Assembly (NCBI GenBank): GCA_947504045.1
Contig: CANNFY010000002.1
Coordinates: 124,001 to 188,000, forward strand
Reading direction: 5' to 3'
DNA length: 64,000 bases
From: an uncultured Maribacter sp.
GTDB lineage: Bacteria; Bacteroidota; Bacteroidia; Flavobacteriales; Flavobacteriaceae
Under the pieces are notes generated by a model. It did not search any database. It was not told where the DNA came from and saw only the letters and a program-made list of their open reading frames with translations. Shown piece by piece: positions 1 through 9,323 of this stretch (positions are counted from its first letter, which is position 1; the number at the start of each line of letters is the position of its first letter). The position numbers and the translations under genes were made by a program.

Positions 1-2
1 GT

Positions 3-410
3 GTTTCTACAGCAGTTGGTGCTTCTATATTTTACAAGAGTCCTACATTGCTGATTACAGGAGACTTAAGTTTTTTTTATGATAGTAATGGTTTATGGAA
101 TAGGTATCTAAAAAAAGATTTTAAAATTATAGTTGTAAATAATGCAGGAGGTGGAATTTTTAGAATTTTACCAGGAAAAGAAGATTCTAATACATTTTCT
201 ACTTTTTTTGAAACTCAAAATAACCTATCTGCAAAAGAAATATGTAAGATGTATAATTTAGAATTTTTACAAGCGGATAATGAAAAATCTTTAAAAATTA
301 AATTAGATACATTATTTACAAAAACAGAAAGGCCAGCACTTTTAGAAATAAAAACCCCTAGATTATTAAACAATAAAATTTTGATTGATTATTTCGATTT
401 CATATCTTAG
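3..410 (+). CDS. menD: 2-succinyl-5-enolpyruvyl-6-hydroxy-3-cyclohexene-1-carboxylate synthase (MenD), C-terminal part, truncated by window start
   Basis: Frame is open to the window edge; translation VSTAVGASIFYKSPTLLITGDLSFFYDSNGLWNRYL... matches the MenD TPP-binding segment (TGDLSFFYDSN). The listed start at 48 is internal. Confidence 0.9.
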   Translation, partial: VSTAVGASIFYKSPTLLITGDLSFFYDSNGLWNRYLKKDFKIIVVNNAGGGIFRILPGKEDSNTFSTFFETQNNLSAKEICKMYNLEFLQADNEKSLKIKLDTLFTKTERPALLEIKTPRLLNNKILIDYFDFIS

Positions 411-448
411 AGCTTTATTAACCATTAATTAATTAAACACTAAACGTT

Positions 449-787
449 ATGAGTAAAAGAGACGATCTAATTACTAAGTACGCTGCAGACATTAAAGATA
501 AATTTGGAGAAGATGCAGACATGGATTTATTAACTAAAGTTACTATAGGATTAGGACCTTCAATCTATAACATAGATGCTTCTAAAGTATCAGGTTCAGA
601 TGAAAAAGAATTAGCAACAGTAAAAAACAACTACTTAATTAAAAAATTAGGTATGGCGGATTCTGCTAAGCTAGATGAAGGAATTAAAATTGTAATGGAT
701 AAATATGGTTCTGCAAACAGAAATAAGCATAGAGCCGTTGTTTATTATATGCTTTGTAAGCATTTTGGAAAACAATCTATATACTAG
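449..787 (+). CDS. DUF2853 family protein
   Basis: 112-aa ORF, MSKRDDLITKYAADIKDKFGEDADMDLLTKVTIGLGPSIYN..., recalled as the DUF2853 family often next to men genes in Flavobacteriaceae. Confidence 0.8.
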   Translation: MSKRDDLITKYAADIKDKFGEDADMDLLTKVTIGLGPSIYNIDASKVSGSDEKELATVKNNYLIKKLGMADSAKLDEGIKIVMDKYGSANRNKHRAVVYYMLCKHFGKQSIY

Positions 788-803
788 TAGATTTATTAAA
801 ATT

Positions 804-837
804 AAAAAACTGTTCTTTTAAGAGCAGTTTTTTTTTG
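804..837 (+). terminator. rho-independent terminator after DUF2853 gene
   Basis: aactgttctt-ttaa-gagcagtt hairpin followed by a T-run. Confidence 0.75.
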
Positions 838-921
838 GTCTAATTTTAAAGTTGCAGATATTGTTTTATATATTTTACTAACACGAGTTATAATTCTTTT
901 TTAAAAATGTAATTTTGCAGC

Positions 922-1755
922 ATGATAGAATTAGGAAAATTAAATAGCTTAGAAATATTACGTACAACAAGTGTAGGGCTGTTTTTAGGAGATACAGAAG
1001 GTAATGATATTCTTTTACCAAATAAGTATGTTCCAGAGTCTTATGAAATTGGAAGTAAAATTTCTGTATTCTGCTATTTAGATTATGAAGAACGCCCAAT
1101 TTGCACAACATTAGAGCCATATATAATGGCTAATGAATTTCAGTTGCTAGAAGTGGTAGAGGTTAATGAGTTTGGAGCATTTATGCAATGGGGCTTAGAA
1201 AAGCATTTACTAGTTCCTTTTAGAGAACAACGAGTAAAAATGCAAGAAGGACAATGGTATGTTGTTTACTGCTATTTAGATGAGCGTACAAACCGTTTAG
1301 TAGCTTCTAATAAACTAGATAGGTTTTTAAGTAACGATAATATAGAGCTAAGGGTTTGGGATCAAGTAGAAATTATTATAACAAGACAAACTAATTTAGG
1401 TTGGGAAGTTATTGTAAATAATAAACATAAAGGATTAGTATATGCTAATGAGGTTTTTAAAAGAATTGCTATTGGCGATACAATGCCTGCATGTATAAAA
1501 ACCATTAGAAAAGATAATAAATTAGATATTTCTTTACAACCATTAGGTGCAAAAGTGTTGGAACCTGCAGCAACTAAAATTTTTGAAATGCTATCTAAAC
1601 AAGGTGGATTTTTACCTTTTAATGATAAATCTGACCCAGAAGAAATTAAAATTACTTTTCAAATGAGTAAAAAAACATTTAAAAAAGGAATAGGAAGTCT
1701 TTATAAAGAAAGAAAAATTGAAATAAAAGAAGATGGAATTTATGCACTAGCATAA
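922..1755 (+). CDS. S1 RNA-binding domain protein, CvfB/YitL family
   Basis: 277-aa ORF with tandem S1-like domains and a C-terminal winged helix typical of CvfB. Confidence 0.8.
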   Translation: MIELGKLNSLEILRTTSVGLFLGDTEGNDILLPNKYVPESYEIGSKISVFCYLDYEERPICTTLEPYIMANEFQLLEVVEVNEFGAFMQWGLEKHLLVPFREQRVKMQEGQWYVVYCYLDERTNRLVASNKLDRFLSNDNIELRVWDQVEIIITRQTNLGWEVIVNNKHKGLVYANEVFKRIAIGDTMPACIKTIRKDNKLDISLQPLGAKVLEPAATKIFEMLSKQGGFLPFNDKSDPEEIKITFQMSKKTFKKGIGSLYKERKIEIKEDGIYALA

Positions 1756-1910
1756 AAGAAGATTGATTTTTGTAATATGTTGATTTATAGTTAATTATAT
1801 TTTTATTATATTTAAGAAAATAATTATTTATATTCTTAAATAAAAAATACTATCATTCGGCTATTTTAATTAACTTTACCATGTTAATTTAGCCCCAAAA
1901 CTAATATTGC

Positions 1911-2519
1911 ATGCCATTTATAGAAGAAAGCGATTTATTAGAATTGCATAAAGATGTAGATAAAGCTCAGATAATTAATGAGCGCTTATTAGATCAAATA
2001 AAAATTAAAAATAAAGAACTAAAAAAGAGCAAGGTACAACGTAATGTACTTGCAGGTGTAACAGCTTTGTTTTTAGTAGGAACACTTGCAATTACTTCAT
2101 TTACAGCAGGTTTAAGTAGTTCAAATACTTTTAAAAAACAAAGTAATAATAATAACTTATTAGTTTCTATTGATAGTTTAGATGCTATTAAAAGTAGAAT
2201 AGATAACTTAAAAACACAGAACGAAGAATTAAGCTTGGTTAAAGAATTTTACTTAGCTAAACAGTTTATTGAAAAAGAAAAAATATATTCTGTACAAGTT
2301 AAATCTTTTGTAGACAATAACGTAACGTTAGCTTCTGAAGCGTTAACTAACACCTTATTTGTTAAAACAAATCCGTTTTATTCGTATTCTTTAGGTAATT
2401 TTCAAACATTAACTGAAGCTCAAAAGTTTAGAAAACAATTGGTAGATTTAGGTTTTCAAGATGCATTTGTTGCTTCGTATAAAGACGGTAAACGTATTCA
2501 AATAGAAGATCCTTATTAA
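1911..2519 (+). CDS. membrane-anchored coiled-coil protein with SPOR-like C-terminus
   Basis: 202 aa; single TM (VLAGVTALFLVGTLAITSF), coiled coil, C-terminal YSVQVKSF...YSYSLGNFQTLTEAQKFRKQLVDLGFQDAFVASYKDG resembling SPOR. Confidence 0.65.
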   Translation: MPFIEESDLLELHKDVDKAQIINERLLDQIKIKNKELKKSKVQRNVLAGVTALFLVGTLAITSFTAGLSSSNTFKKQSNNNNLLVSIDSLDAIKSRIDNLKTQNEELSLVKEFYLAKQFIEKEKIYSVQVKSFVDNNVTLASEALTNTLFVKTNPFYSYSLGNFQTLTEAQKFRKQLVDLGFQDAFVASYKDGKRIQIEDPY

Positions 2520-2521
2520 TT

Positions 2522-3430
2522 TTGAATAAATTATCCATCTGGTTAAAAGCAGCCAGGTTAAGAACACTTCCACTATCTATTTCAGGTATTTTAGTAGGTT
2601 CTGCAATTGCTAGTATGTATGGTTATAAAGATTATATCATATTTTTATTATCGCTTTGCACAACTATTGGTTTTCAGGTAATTTCTAATTTTGCAAACGA
2701 TTATGGAGACGGCGTTAAAGGAACCGATAATCAAGATCGTATTGGCCCTAAAAGAGTATTGCAAAGTGGTTTGTTAACTAGAAAACAATTAAAAAACGGA
2801 ATATATATAGCTATTGGTATAACTAGTGTTTTAGTACTAACATTAGTGTTATATAGTTTTGGTGTAAAAAACTGGATAAATATACTTTTATTTTTAGGTT
2901 TAGGAGTGCTTAGTATATGGGCGGCAATTAAATATACAGTTGGCAAATCTGCATATGGTTACCGAGGATTAGGTGATGTTTTTGTTTTTGTTTTTTTTGG
3001 TCTTTTAAGTGTTTTAGGAAGCGCTTTTTTATACACAAAACATATCACTAGTATAGCTATTTTACCTGCTATTACTGTTGGAGCACTTAGTACAGGTGTT
3101 CTTAATTTAAATAATTTAAGAGATTATTTATCTGATCAAAAGGCGCACAAAAATACACTAGTTGTAAAAATGGGATATGAAAATGGAAAATTGTATCATT
3201 ATTTTTTACTTTTTATTGCCTTTGCAAGTCTATGTATATTTACAATACTTGCATATAAAAATTGGATAAGTTTACTTCCATTACTAATTTTAATACCATT
3301 AGTTTTTCATGCTGTGGTAGTTATAAAAACTAAAGATCCAATTAAGCTAGATCCTGAACTTAAAAAATTGGCATTAGCCACTTTTTTTATGTCTGTTCTC
3401 TTTTATTTTTGTTACAATTATTTTTTGTAA
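2522..3430 (+). CDS. menA: 1,4-dihydroxy-2-naphthoate octaprenyltransferase
   Basis: UbiA family; WLKAARLRTLPLSISGILVG and NFANDYGDGVKGTDN motifs. Confidence 0.93.
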   Translation: MNKLSIWLKAARLRTLPLSISGILVGSAIASMYGYKDYIIFLLSLCTTIGFQVISNFANDYGDGVKGTDNQDRIGPKRVLQSGLLTRKQLKNGIYIAIGITSVLVLTLVLYSFGVKNWINILLFLGLGVLSIWAAIKYTVGKSAYGYRGLGDVFVFVFFGLLSVLGSAFLYTKHITSIAILPAITVGALSTGVLNLNNLRDYLSDQKAHKNTLVVKMGYENGKLYHYFLLFIAFASLCIFTILAYKNWISLLPLLILIPLVFHAVVVIKTKDPIKLDPELKKLALATFFMSVLFYFCYNYFL

Positions 3431-3462
3431 TTTTGATTAAAACCATTTAAACTAAATATACC

Positions 3463-4215
3463 TTGGAAAAACCAATCAAAATACTAATTGTAGAAGACAA
3501 TGTCATAATTGCAGATGATATGCAGTCTATGTTAGAAGAAATTGGTTACGAGATAGTAGACAATGTTATTGTATATGAACAGGCTGTTGAAGTTCTAAAA
3601 ACACAACAGGTAGACCTTGTTTTAATTGATATAATTTTAGCATCTGATAAAACAGGAATAGATCTTGGAAAACATATTCGAGATAATTACGATATTCCTT
3701 TTATTTTCGTAACCTCTAACTCGGATAGAGCAACTGTAGAAAATGCAAAAACAGTAAAACCAAATGGTTATTTAGTAAAACCTTTTGAACAGCAAGATCT
3801 TTATACTTCTATAGAAATTGCTCTTTCTAATTTTACATATGGCGCTGCGGAGAAAAATGGGAATGTAGCCTCTTCTGATGATGCTCCAACCTCTAACTCA
3901 ATACTTAAAGATTCTATTTTTGTAAAAAAACAGCACCTTTATTATAGAATACAATTTGGTGATATTCAATTTATAAAGGCCGATAATGTATATTTAGAAG
4001 TTAATACCGTAGATAAAAAGTTTTTAGTTAGGTCACCATTAAAAGATTATTTAGAAAAACTTCCTAAAAATAAATTTTATAGAGCACATAAATCATATAT
4101 AGTAAACGTTGATCATATAGATGCTATAAATTCTAAAGATATTATGATTAATAATAATTTAATACCAATATCTAAAGATTTTAAAGAGTTTATTATTTCT
4201 GCAATGAACTCTTAA
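3463..4215 (+). CDS. LytTR family response regulator (receiver + LytTR DNA-binding domain)
   Basis: N-terminal receiver (VEDN...VLIDIIL...VKPF), C-terminal LytTR (YLEVNTVDKKFLVRSPLKDYLEKLPKNKFYRAHKSYIVNVDHID). Confidence 0.92.
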   Translation: MEKPIKILIVEDNVIIADDMQSMLEEIGYEIVDNVIVYEQAVEVLKTQQVDLVLIDIILASDKTGIDLGKHIRDNYDIPFIFVTSNSDRATVENAKTVKPNGYLVKPFEQQDLYTSIEIALSNFTYGAAEKNGNVASSDDAPTSNSILKDSIFVKKQHLYYRIQFGDIQFIKADNVYLEVNTVDKKFLVRSPLKDYLEKLPKNKFYRAHKSYIVNVDHIDAINSKDIMINNNLIPISKDFKEFIISAMNS

Positions 4216-4236
4216 AACAAAATAATATAAAATAAA

Positions 4237-4265
4237 AAAAGCGTCATATTTTGACGCTTTTTTTG
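4237..4265 (+). terminator. rho-independent terminator
   Basis: aaagcgtca-tatttt-gacgctttttttg. Confidence 0.85.
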
Positions 4266-4338
4266 TTTTATAGACCTTTGGAACCATCTATGAAATACGT
4301 ATTTTATCGACGAAATACACCTATTTTTAATTAATTGA

Positions 4339-4372
4339 AGTTACACAACAAAAAACAATAGTTACACAACAA
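4339..4372. repeat. direct repeat 2 x agttacacaacaa with 21-bp period; candidate LytTR-type binding site
   Basis: agttacacaacaa at 4339-4351 and 4360-4372. Confidence 0.45.
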
Positions 4373-4505
4373 TATTTCTATAAATTTCTTCAATTAGAAT
4401 ATTTTTGATTGATAGTATAAATAGTAATAGTTTTTAAATATTTTTCCTGTTACAACTTAAAAAAAGAAAGTATAATTATGTTAGAATTTGTTGTATTGTA
4501 AAGTC

Positions 4506-6473
4506 ATGGAAAAATTACTAGATAAATTCTTACGTATTACAATTTTGTGTTTTTTTAGTTTTTCTACAATTTATGCACAAGATACAATTCCGACCGAAAC
4601 AAAAATTTTTAAAGATTTTAAGTTATTAGATACTGCAGATAGTAGATTTAAATTCTTTTTTAATACACCCAATAGGTATGTAGAAAACTCTGCTTACGAT
4701 TGGTTAGATTCTGTAAATTTATATTTAAATGAGTCTGAACAAGCTAACGATTCTACTGCAATTTTTAAATACTCAGTTGTTCAATCTCAAATACATTATG
4801 ATCTTGGAGATTATGATAAAAGTTTAGCAATTGCAAAAGAACTATATACTAAAAAGGATAACTTAGAAAAAGATTCTAAAGTAATAGTTTTAAATCTGTT
4901 AGATACTAATTATTCTAAACTAGAGCTATATGCTAAGCAGATAGAAATTAGAAAAGAAAAAAAGGATCTAGGTATAACCGAAAATGTTGCTTTTTATGAT
5001 ATTTATTCCAATTTAGGTCTTCATAGAAAGGCTATGGATGATTATTTTAAAGAGGAAAAAAGGTTTATCAAAGAAGATGATTTTTATGGGCAAGCTGTTT
5101 TTTATAATAATGTTGGAAATTATTTACGTTTAGATAAATCTACCCCAACAGCCTTAAGTACGTATAAAAAAGCAAAAGGTTTTGTAGATATTTATTTAAA
5201 TGATGTTACCAAAATTAAGACGGAAAAACAATTATCAGAGGCAAATCATTTAAAAGGTATTATAGAAGGTAATATTGGTAAATGCCATGTGTTGTTAAAA
5301 CAATATAATGATGCGCTCCCGTATTTAGAAAAAAGCGTAGCTACAATTAAAGAGTATAATGCAGGTAAATTTTCTTCAGATGCTATAGAAAATACTTTAG
5401 AAATTGCAGAATGTTATTTACAATTGGATGATATAGAAAAAACTACAGATATTCTTAGTAGTACTATTACTCCAATTAAAATTGATAATATTTTAAAAAA
5501 ATATAAACTTTATGCAGCTTATTATAATAAAACTGGAGATTATAAAAATGCTACTTCTTATTTAAATAAAGTTATACGTATTAAAGATTCTGTTAGTTTA
5601 AACCAATCTTCCTTAAAAAAACAACAGCTAGCAGCAGTTGTTGGGCAAGATTTGGAATATTCTAAAAAGATGATGGAGCAACAAAAGCAAGCTTTAGAAG
5701 ATTCTAGAAATGAAATGATTGCTAAAGATGAGCGTATTAATATTGTGTTTATATCTCTTGTATTTTTATTATTAGGTTTTGCTGGTTTAGTGTATGCATA
5801 TTTAAGAATTATAAAAAGCCAAAGGTTAATTGTTGAGCAAAAGCATATTATAGAAAAGGCATTAGTAGAAAAAGATTCGCATTTAAAAGAAATACACCAT
5901 AGGGTAAAAAATAATTTACAAATGGTTTCTAGTTTATTAAGCTTGCAAACAAAAAACACAAGAAGTAAAGCAGCTATAGCAGCATTAGAAGAAGGAAAAA
6001 GTAGGGTAAAGGCAATGGCCTTAATTCATCAAAAATTATATCAAAATGAAGATCTTTCAGTTATAGAAATGCAAGGTTATATAGAAAGTTTAATAAATAG
6101 TGTGCAATCGGTTTACAAAAAAGGAGGCCACAATATTAATATAACTATTGATGCGGAAGGTGTTGAGTTAGATATAGATAGAGCTATACCTTTTGGATTA
6201 ATGTTAAACGAACTTGTTTCAAATTCATTTAAATATGCATTTCCTGATGATAATGCTGATGGTAAAATATATATTCATTTAAGAAAAACAATGGGTAAAG
6301 AAGGCTTTTTTGAATACACAGATAATGGTGTAGGATTACCTGAAGATACAGAGGTTAGGGCAGAAGCTTCTATGGGAATTCGTTTAATGAACCGTTTAGC
6401 AAACCAGTTGCAAACTAATTTAAATACTGATAGAACTACAGAAGGAGTGCGCTTTTGGTTTAATTTCAAATAA
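4506..6473 (+). CDS. sensor histidine kinase: signal peptide, TPR repeats, TM, HisKA_2/HATPase
   Basis: ATG at 4506 preferred over TTG at 4488; H-box EIHHRVKNNLQMVSSLLSLQ, N-box LNELVSNSFKYAF, G-box DNGVGLPE. Confidence 0.9.
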   Translation: MEKLLDKFLRITILCFFSFSTIYAQDTIPTETKIFKDFKLLDTADSRFKFFFNTPNRYVENSAYDWLDSVNLYLNESEQANDSTAIFKYSVVQSQIHYDLGDYDKSLAIAKELYTKKDNLEKDSKVIVLNLLDTNYSKLELYAKQIEIRKEKKDLGITENVAFYDIYSNLGLHRKAMDDYFKEEKRFIKEDDFYGQAVFYNNVGNYLRLDKSTPTALSTYKKAKGFVDIYLNDVTKIKTEKQLSEANHLKGIIEGNIGKCHVLLKQYNDALPYLEKSVATIKEYNAGKFSSDAIENTLEIAECYLQLDDIEKTTDILSSTITPIKIDNILKKYKLYAAYYNKTGDYKNATSYLNKVIRIKDSVSLNQSSLKKQQLAAVVGQDLEYSKKMMEQQKQALEDSRNEMIAKDERINIVFISLVFLLLGFAGLVYAYLRIIKSQRLIVEQKHIIEKALVEKDSHLKEIHHRVKNNLQMVSSLLSLQTKNTRSKAAIAALEEGKSRVKAMALIHQKLYQNEDLSVIEMQGYIESLINSVQSVYKKGGHNINITIDAEGVELDIDRAIPFGLMLNELVSNSFKYAFPDDNADGKIYIHLRKTMGKEGFFEYTDNGVGLPEDTEVRAEASMGIRLMNRLANQLQTNLNTDRTTEGVRFWFNFK

Positions 6474-6477
6474 AAGA

Positions 6478-7272
6478 TTATCTGACCTTGCTTTTAAGTA
6501 CAATTTTGTGCAGTAATTTTGGAAATAATCGTTTTATATAAATTGCAAAAATTTCTTTTCTACCAACATAAATTTCAAATTTATTTTTTTCTAACGCTGT
6601 AATTATTTTTGAAGCTAATACACTTGGTAAAATACCATTTTTTGTAGCCTCATCTTCTTCATCTTGTTTATCTCCTTTTGCATTTAAAGCATTTTTAGCA
6701 ACATTAGTTTGTATAAAACCAGGGCAAATTAAAGTAACATTAATATTGTCTTTCTCATGTTCCATTCTAAGAACGTCAAAAAAGCCATGTAAGGCGTGTT
6801 TAGCCCCGCAATATCCAGAACGGTATGGAGAGCCAAATTTGCCCATTAAACTAGTTATAGTAGCAAAATGACCATTTTTTTGCTCTATAAAATAGGGGAG
6901 TATAGCCTTAGTTAGTGCTATGGTTCCTAAATAGTTAATATCCATTAGTTTTTTGTAAACTTCAAAATTTGTGTCTTTTATTAAAGAACGTTGGCTAATA
7001 CCTGCATTATTTACCAAAATATCAATTTTTCCAAAAAAGGAAATCGCTTTTTTAGTATGTAAAGCCATGTTTTCATGATCATTTAAATCTAGGGGTAAAA
7101 TTGCAACACTTTCAGGTGTAGTACATTGGCTTTTAACTTTTTCAAGTTCTTCTTTTCTTCTAGCAGATATAATTAATTTACAACCTTTAGCATTTAAAGC
7201 ATAGGCTAAAGCTTCTCCAATACCAGACGAAGCACCAGTTACCCAAACAATCTTATTATTTATCCTTTTCAT
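6478..7272 (-). CDS. SDR family oxidoreductase
   Basis: VTGASSGIGEALA, NNAGIS, YCGAKHALHGF motifs. Confidence 0.92.
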   Translation of the reverse strand: MKRINNKIVWVTGASSGIGEALAYALNAKGCKLIISARRKEELEKVKSQCTTPESVAILPLDLNDHENMALHTKKAISFFGKIDILVNNAGISQRSLIKDTNFEVYKKLMDINYLGTIALTKAILPYFIEQKNGHFATITSLMGKFGSPYRSGYCGAKHALHGFFDVLRMEHEKDNINVTLICPGFIQTNVAKNALNAKGDKQDEEDEATKNGILPSVLASKIITALEKNKFEIYVGRKEIFAIYIKRLFPKLLHKIVLKSKVR

Positions 7273-7320
7273 TTCAATACTTTTACAGCATAAAAATATA
7301 GTTAAATTTGATAGTATTAA

Positions 7321-8373
7321 ATGAAAGCAACCTATAAAAAATTTAATTTACAATTTAAACGTCCTAGTGGAACCTCTAGAGGTGTGCTTACAAATAAAGA
7401 AACCTGGTTTATTATTTTAGAAGATAATAATAAAAAAGGGATTGGGGAATGTGGTCTTTTTAGAGGATTAAGTATAGATGATGTTCCTGATTATGAGCAG
7501 AAAATAAAATGGGTAATTACTAATATTCATTTAGGTTTAGAGACTTTGTTAAAAGAATTAATTTATTTTCCAAGTATTCAGTTTGGATTAGAACAGGCTT
7601 TTTTATCTCTAAAATCTGAAAATCCTTTTTCTTTATTTCCTTCTGCTTTTACAAAAAGTAATGCGCCAATAGTAATTAATGGTTTAATTTGGATGGGTAA
7701 TGAGGATTTTATGCTAAAACAAATTCAAGAAAAACTAGCAAATGGATTTAATTGTATAAAAATTAAAATCGGAGCTTTAGATTTTAATAAAGAATTATCT
7801 TTAATAGCATCTATTAGAAAAAAATATACACCTGAACAGATAGAGTTAAGAGTAGACGCTAATGGTGCATTTGAAAGTAAAGATGCTTTGGTTAAATTAG
7901 AGCAATTAGCACAATATAATATTCATTCTATTGAACAACCCATAAAACAAGGTAATATTAAGGAAATGAGGTTGTTATGTAAAATCACACCTTTGCCAAT
8001 TGCCTTAGATGAAGAATTAATTGGGGTATGTAATGTAACAGAAAAAGAAGATTTACTACAAACTATAAAACCCCAATATATAATTTTAAAGCCAAGCTTA
8101 GTTGGTGGTTTTAAAGGGAGTTTAGAATGGATTGCATTAGCAGAAAAATATAATATAGGTTGGTGGGTTACAAGTGCTCTAGAAAGTAATATTGGTTTAA
8201 ATGCAATAGCACAATGGACGTATAGTCTATCTAATAAAATGCCTCAAGGACTCGGAACAGGAGCATTATTTACAAATAATTTTAAAAGTCCGCTGTATGT
8301 AGAGAATGGCAAATTATATTATAATAACTTTACTGCGTGGCAAGATAATTTAATACAAGATTTATGTATATAG
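7321..8373 (+). CDS. menC: o-succinylbenzoate synthase (enolase superfamily)
   Basis: GTSRGVLTNKETWFIILED..., IKIKIG, RVDANGAF, ALDEELIG motifs; located with menA and menE. Confidence 0.88.
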   Translation: MKATYKKFNLQFKRPSGTSRGVLTNKETWFIILEDNNKKGIGECGLFRGLSIDDVPDYEQKIKWVITNIHLGLETLLKELIYFPSIQFGLEQAFLSLKSENPFSLFPSAFTKSNAPIVINGLIWMGNEDFMLKQIQEKLANGFNCIKIKIGALDFNKELSLIASIRKKYTPEQIELRVDANGAFESKDALVKLEQLAQYNIHSIEQPIKQGNIKEMRLLCKITPLPIALDEELIGVCNVTEKEDLLQTIKPQYIILKPSLVGGFKGSLEWIALAEKYNIGWWVTSALESNIGLNAIAQWTYSLSNKMPQGLGTGALFTNNFKSPLYVENGKLYYNNFTAWQDNLIQDLCI

Positions 8374-9323
8374 AACAAAGTTTTAAAGGAAAAGAAGACC
8401 TTTGGAGGTATTTAATTGGAGTATTAATAATATTTGTTGGTTGGCAAATTTTAGGAATGATTCCTTTAATGATTTCGCTTGCACTAAAGGTAGATAATAT
8501 AAGCGATTTTCCTACTGATATTCCTGGAATGAGCTTATTGCTAGGTTCTAATTTATTTCTTTTGTTAATGTTGGTTTCTTTTGCCTTTGGTCTTGTAGCT
8601 ACATTTTTTACCGCTTCTGTTTTACATCAACAAAAAATAATTGCGTTAACTACTTCAAGAAAAAAAATAGACTGGGGAAGAATTTTTTTCTCATTTGCAT
8701 TATGGGGAATAATTTCTGGAATTTTAATGGGCTTAGATATTTACCTTTCTCCTGAAAACTATATTTGGAACTTTAAACTTATGCCTTTTTTAATTCTTGC
8801 TGTAATTAGTATTTTATTTATTCCGATTCAAACAAGTTTTGAAGAATATTTTTTAAGAGGGTATTTAATGCAAGGCATAGGTGTTGTGGCTAATAATAAA
8901 TGGGTTCCCTTAATAATTACGTCATTAATTTTTGGGTTATTACATTTAGCAAACCCAGAGGTAGATAAATTAGGCTATGGTATAATGGTATTTTATATTG
9001 GAACAGGTTTTTTTCTAGGCATTTTAACTTTAATGGATAATGGTTTAGAATTAGCATTAGGTTTTCATGCAGCCAATAACTTAGTAACAGCACTTCTTGT
9101 AACAGCAGATTGGACTGCTTTTCAGACAGATTCTATTTATTTAGACGTTTCGGACCCTAAATTGGGCTTAGATGTTTTTTTACCAATATTTATTATATTT
9201 CCAATATTGCTTTTTATTTTTTCTAAAAAATATAATTGGAGTAATTGGAAAGAAAATTTAACTGGAAATTTGTTGCCTAAAGAAGAGTTTTTAGAAGAAA
9301 ATGTAGATGAAATTGGAATGTAA
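8364..9323 (+). CDS. CPBP family intramembrane glutamic endopeptidase
   Basis: Multi-TM ORF with FEEYFLRGYLMQG and FGLLHLANP motifs; overlaps both menC and menE ends. Confidence 0.87.
   Translation: MYIEQSFKGKEDLWRYLIGVLIIFVGWQILGMIPLMISLALKVDNISDFPTDIPGMSLLLGSNLFLLLMLVSFAFGLVATFFTASVLHQQKIIALTTSRKKIDWGRIFFSFALWGIISGILMGLDIYLSPENYIWNFKLMPFLILAVISILFIPIQTSFEEYFLRGYLMQGIGVVANNKWVPLIITSLIFGLLHLANPEVDKLGYGIMVFYIGTGFFLGILTLMDNGLELALGFHAANNLVTALLVTADWTAFQTDSIYLDVSDPKLGLDVFLPIFIIFPILLFIFSKKYNWSNWKENLTGNLLPKEEFLEENVDEIGM

Noticed and set aside
1756-1910. AT-rich intergenic region with poly-T/poly-A tracts
   Set aside because: Consistent with ordinary low-GC promoter DNA; no repeat or stable structure found.
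5558-5959. 133-aa minus-strand ORF inside the TPR histidine kinase
   Set aside because: Antisense to a well-supported kinase; low-complexity translation typical of AT-rich shadow frames.
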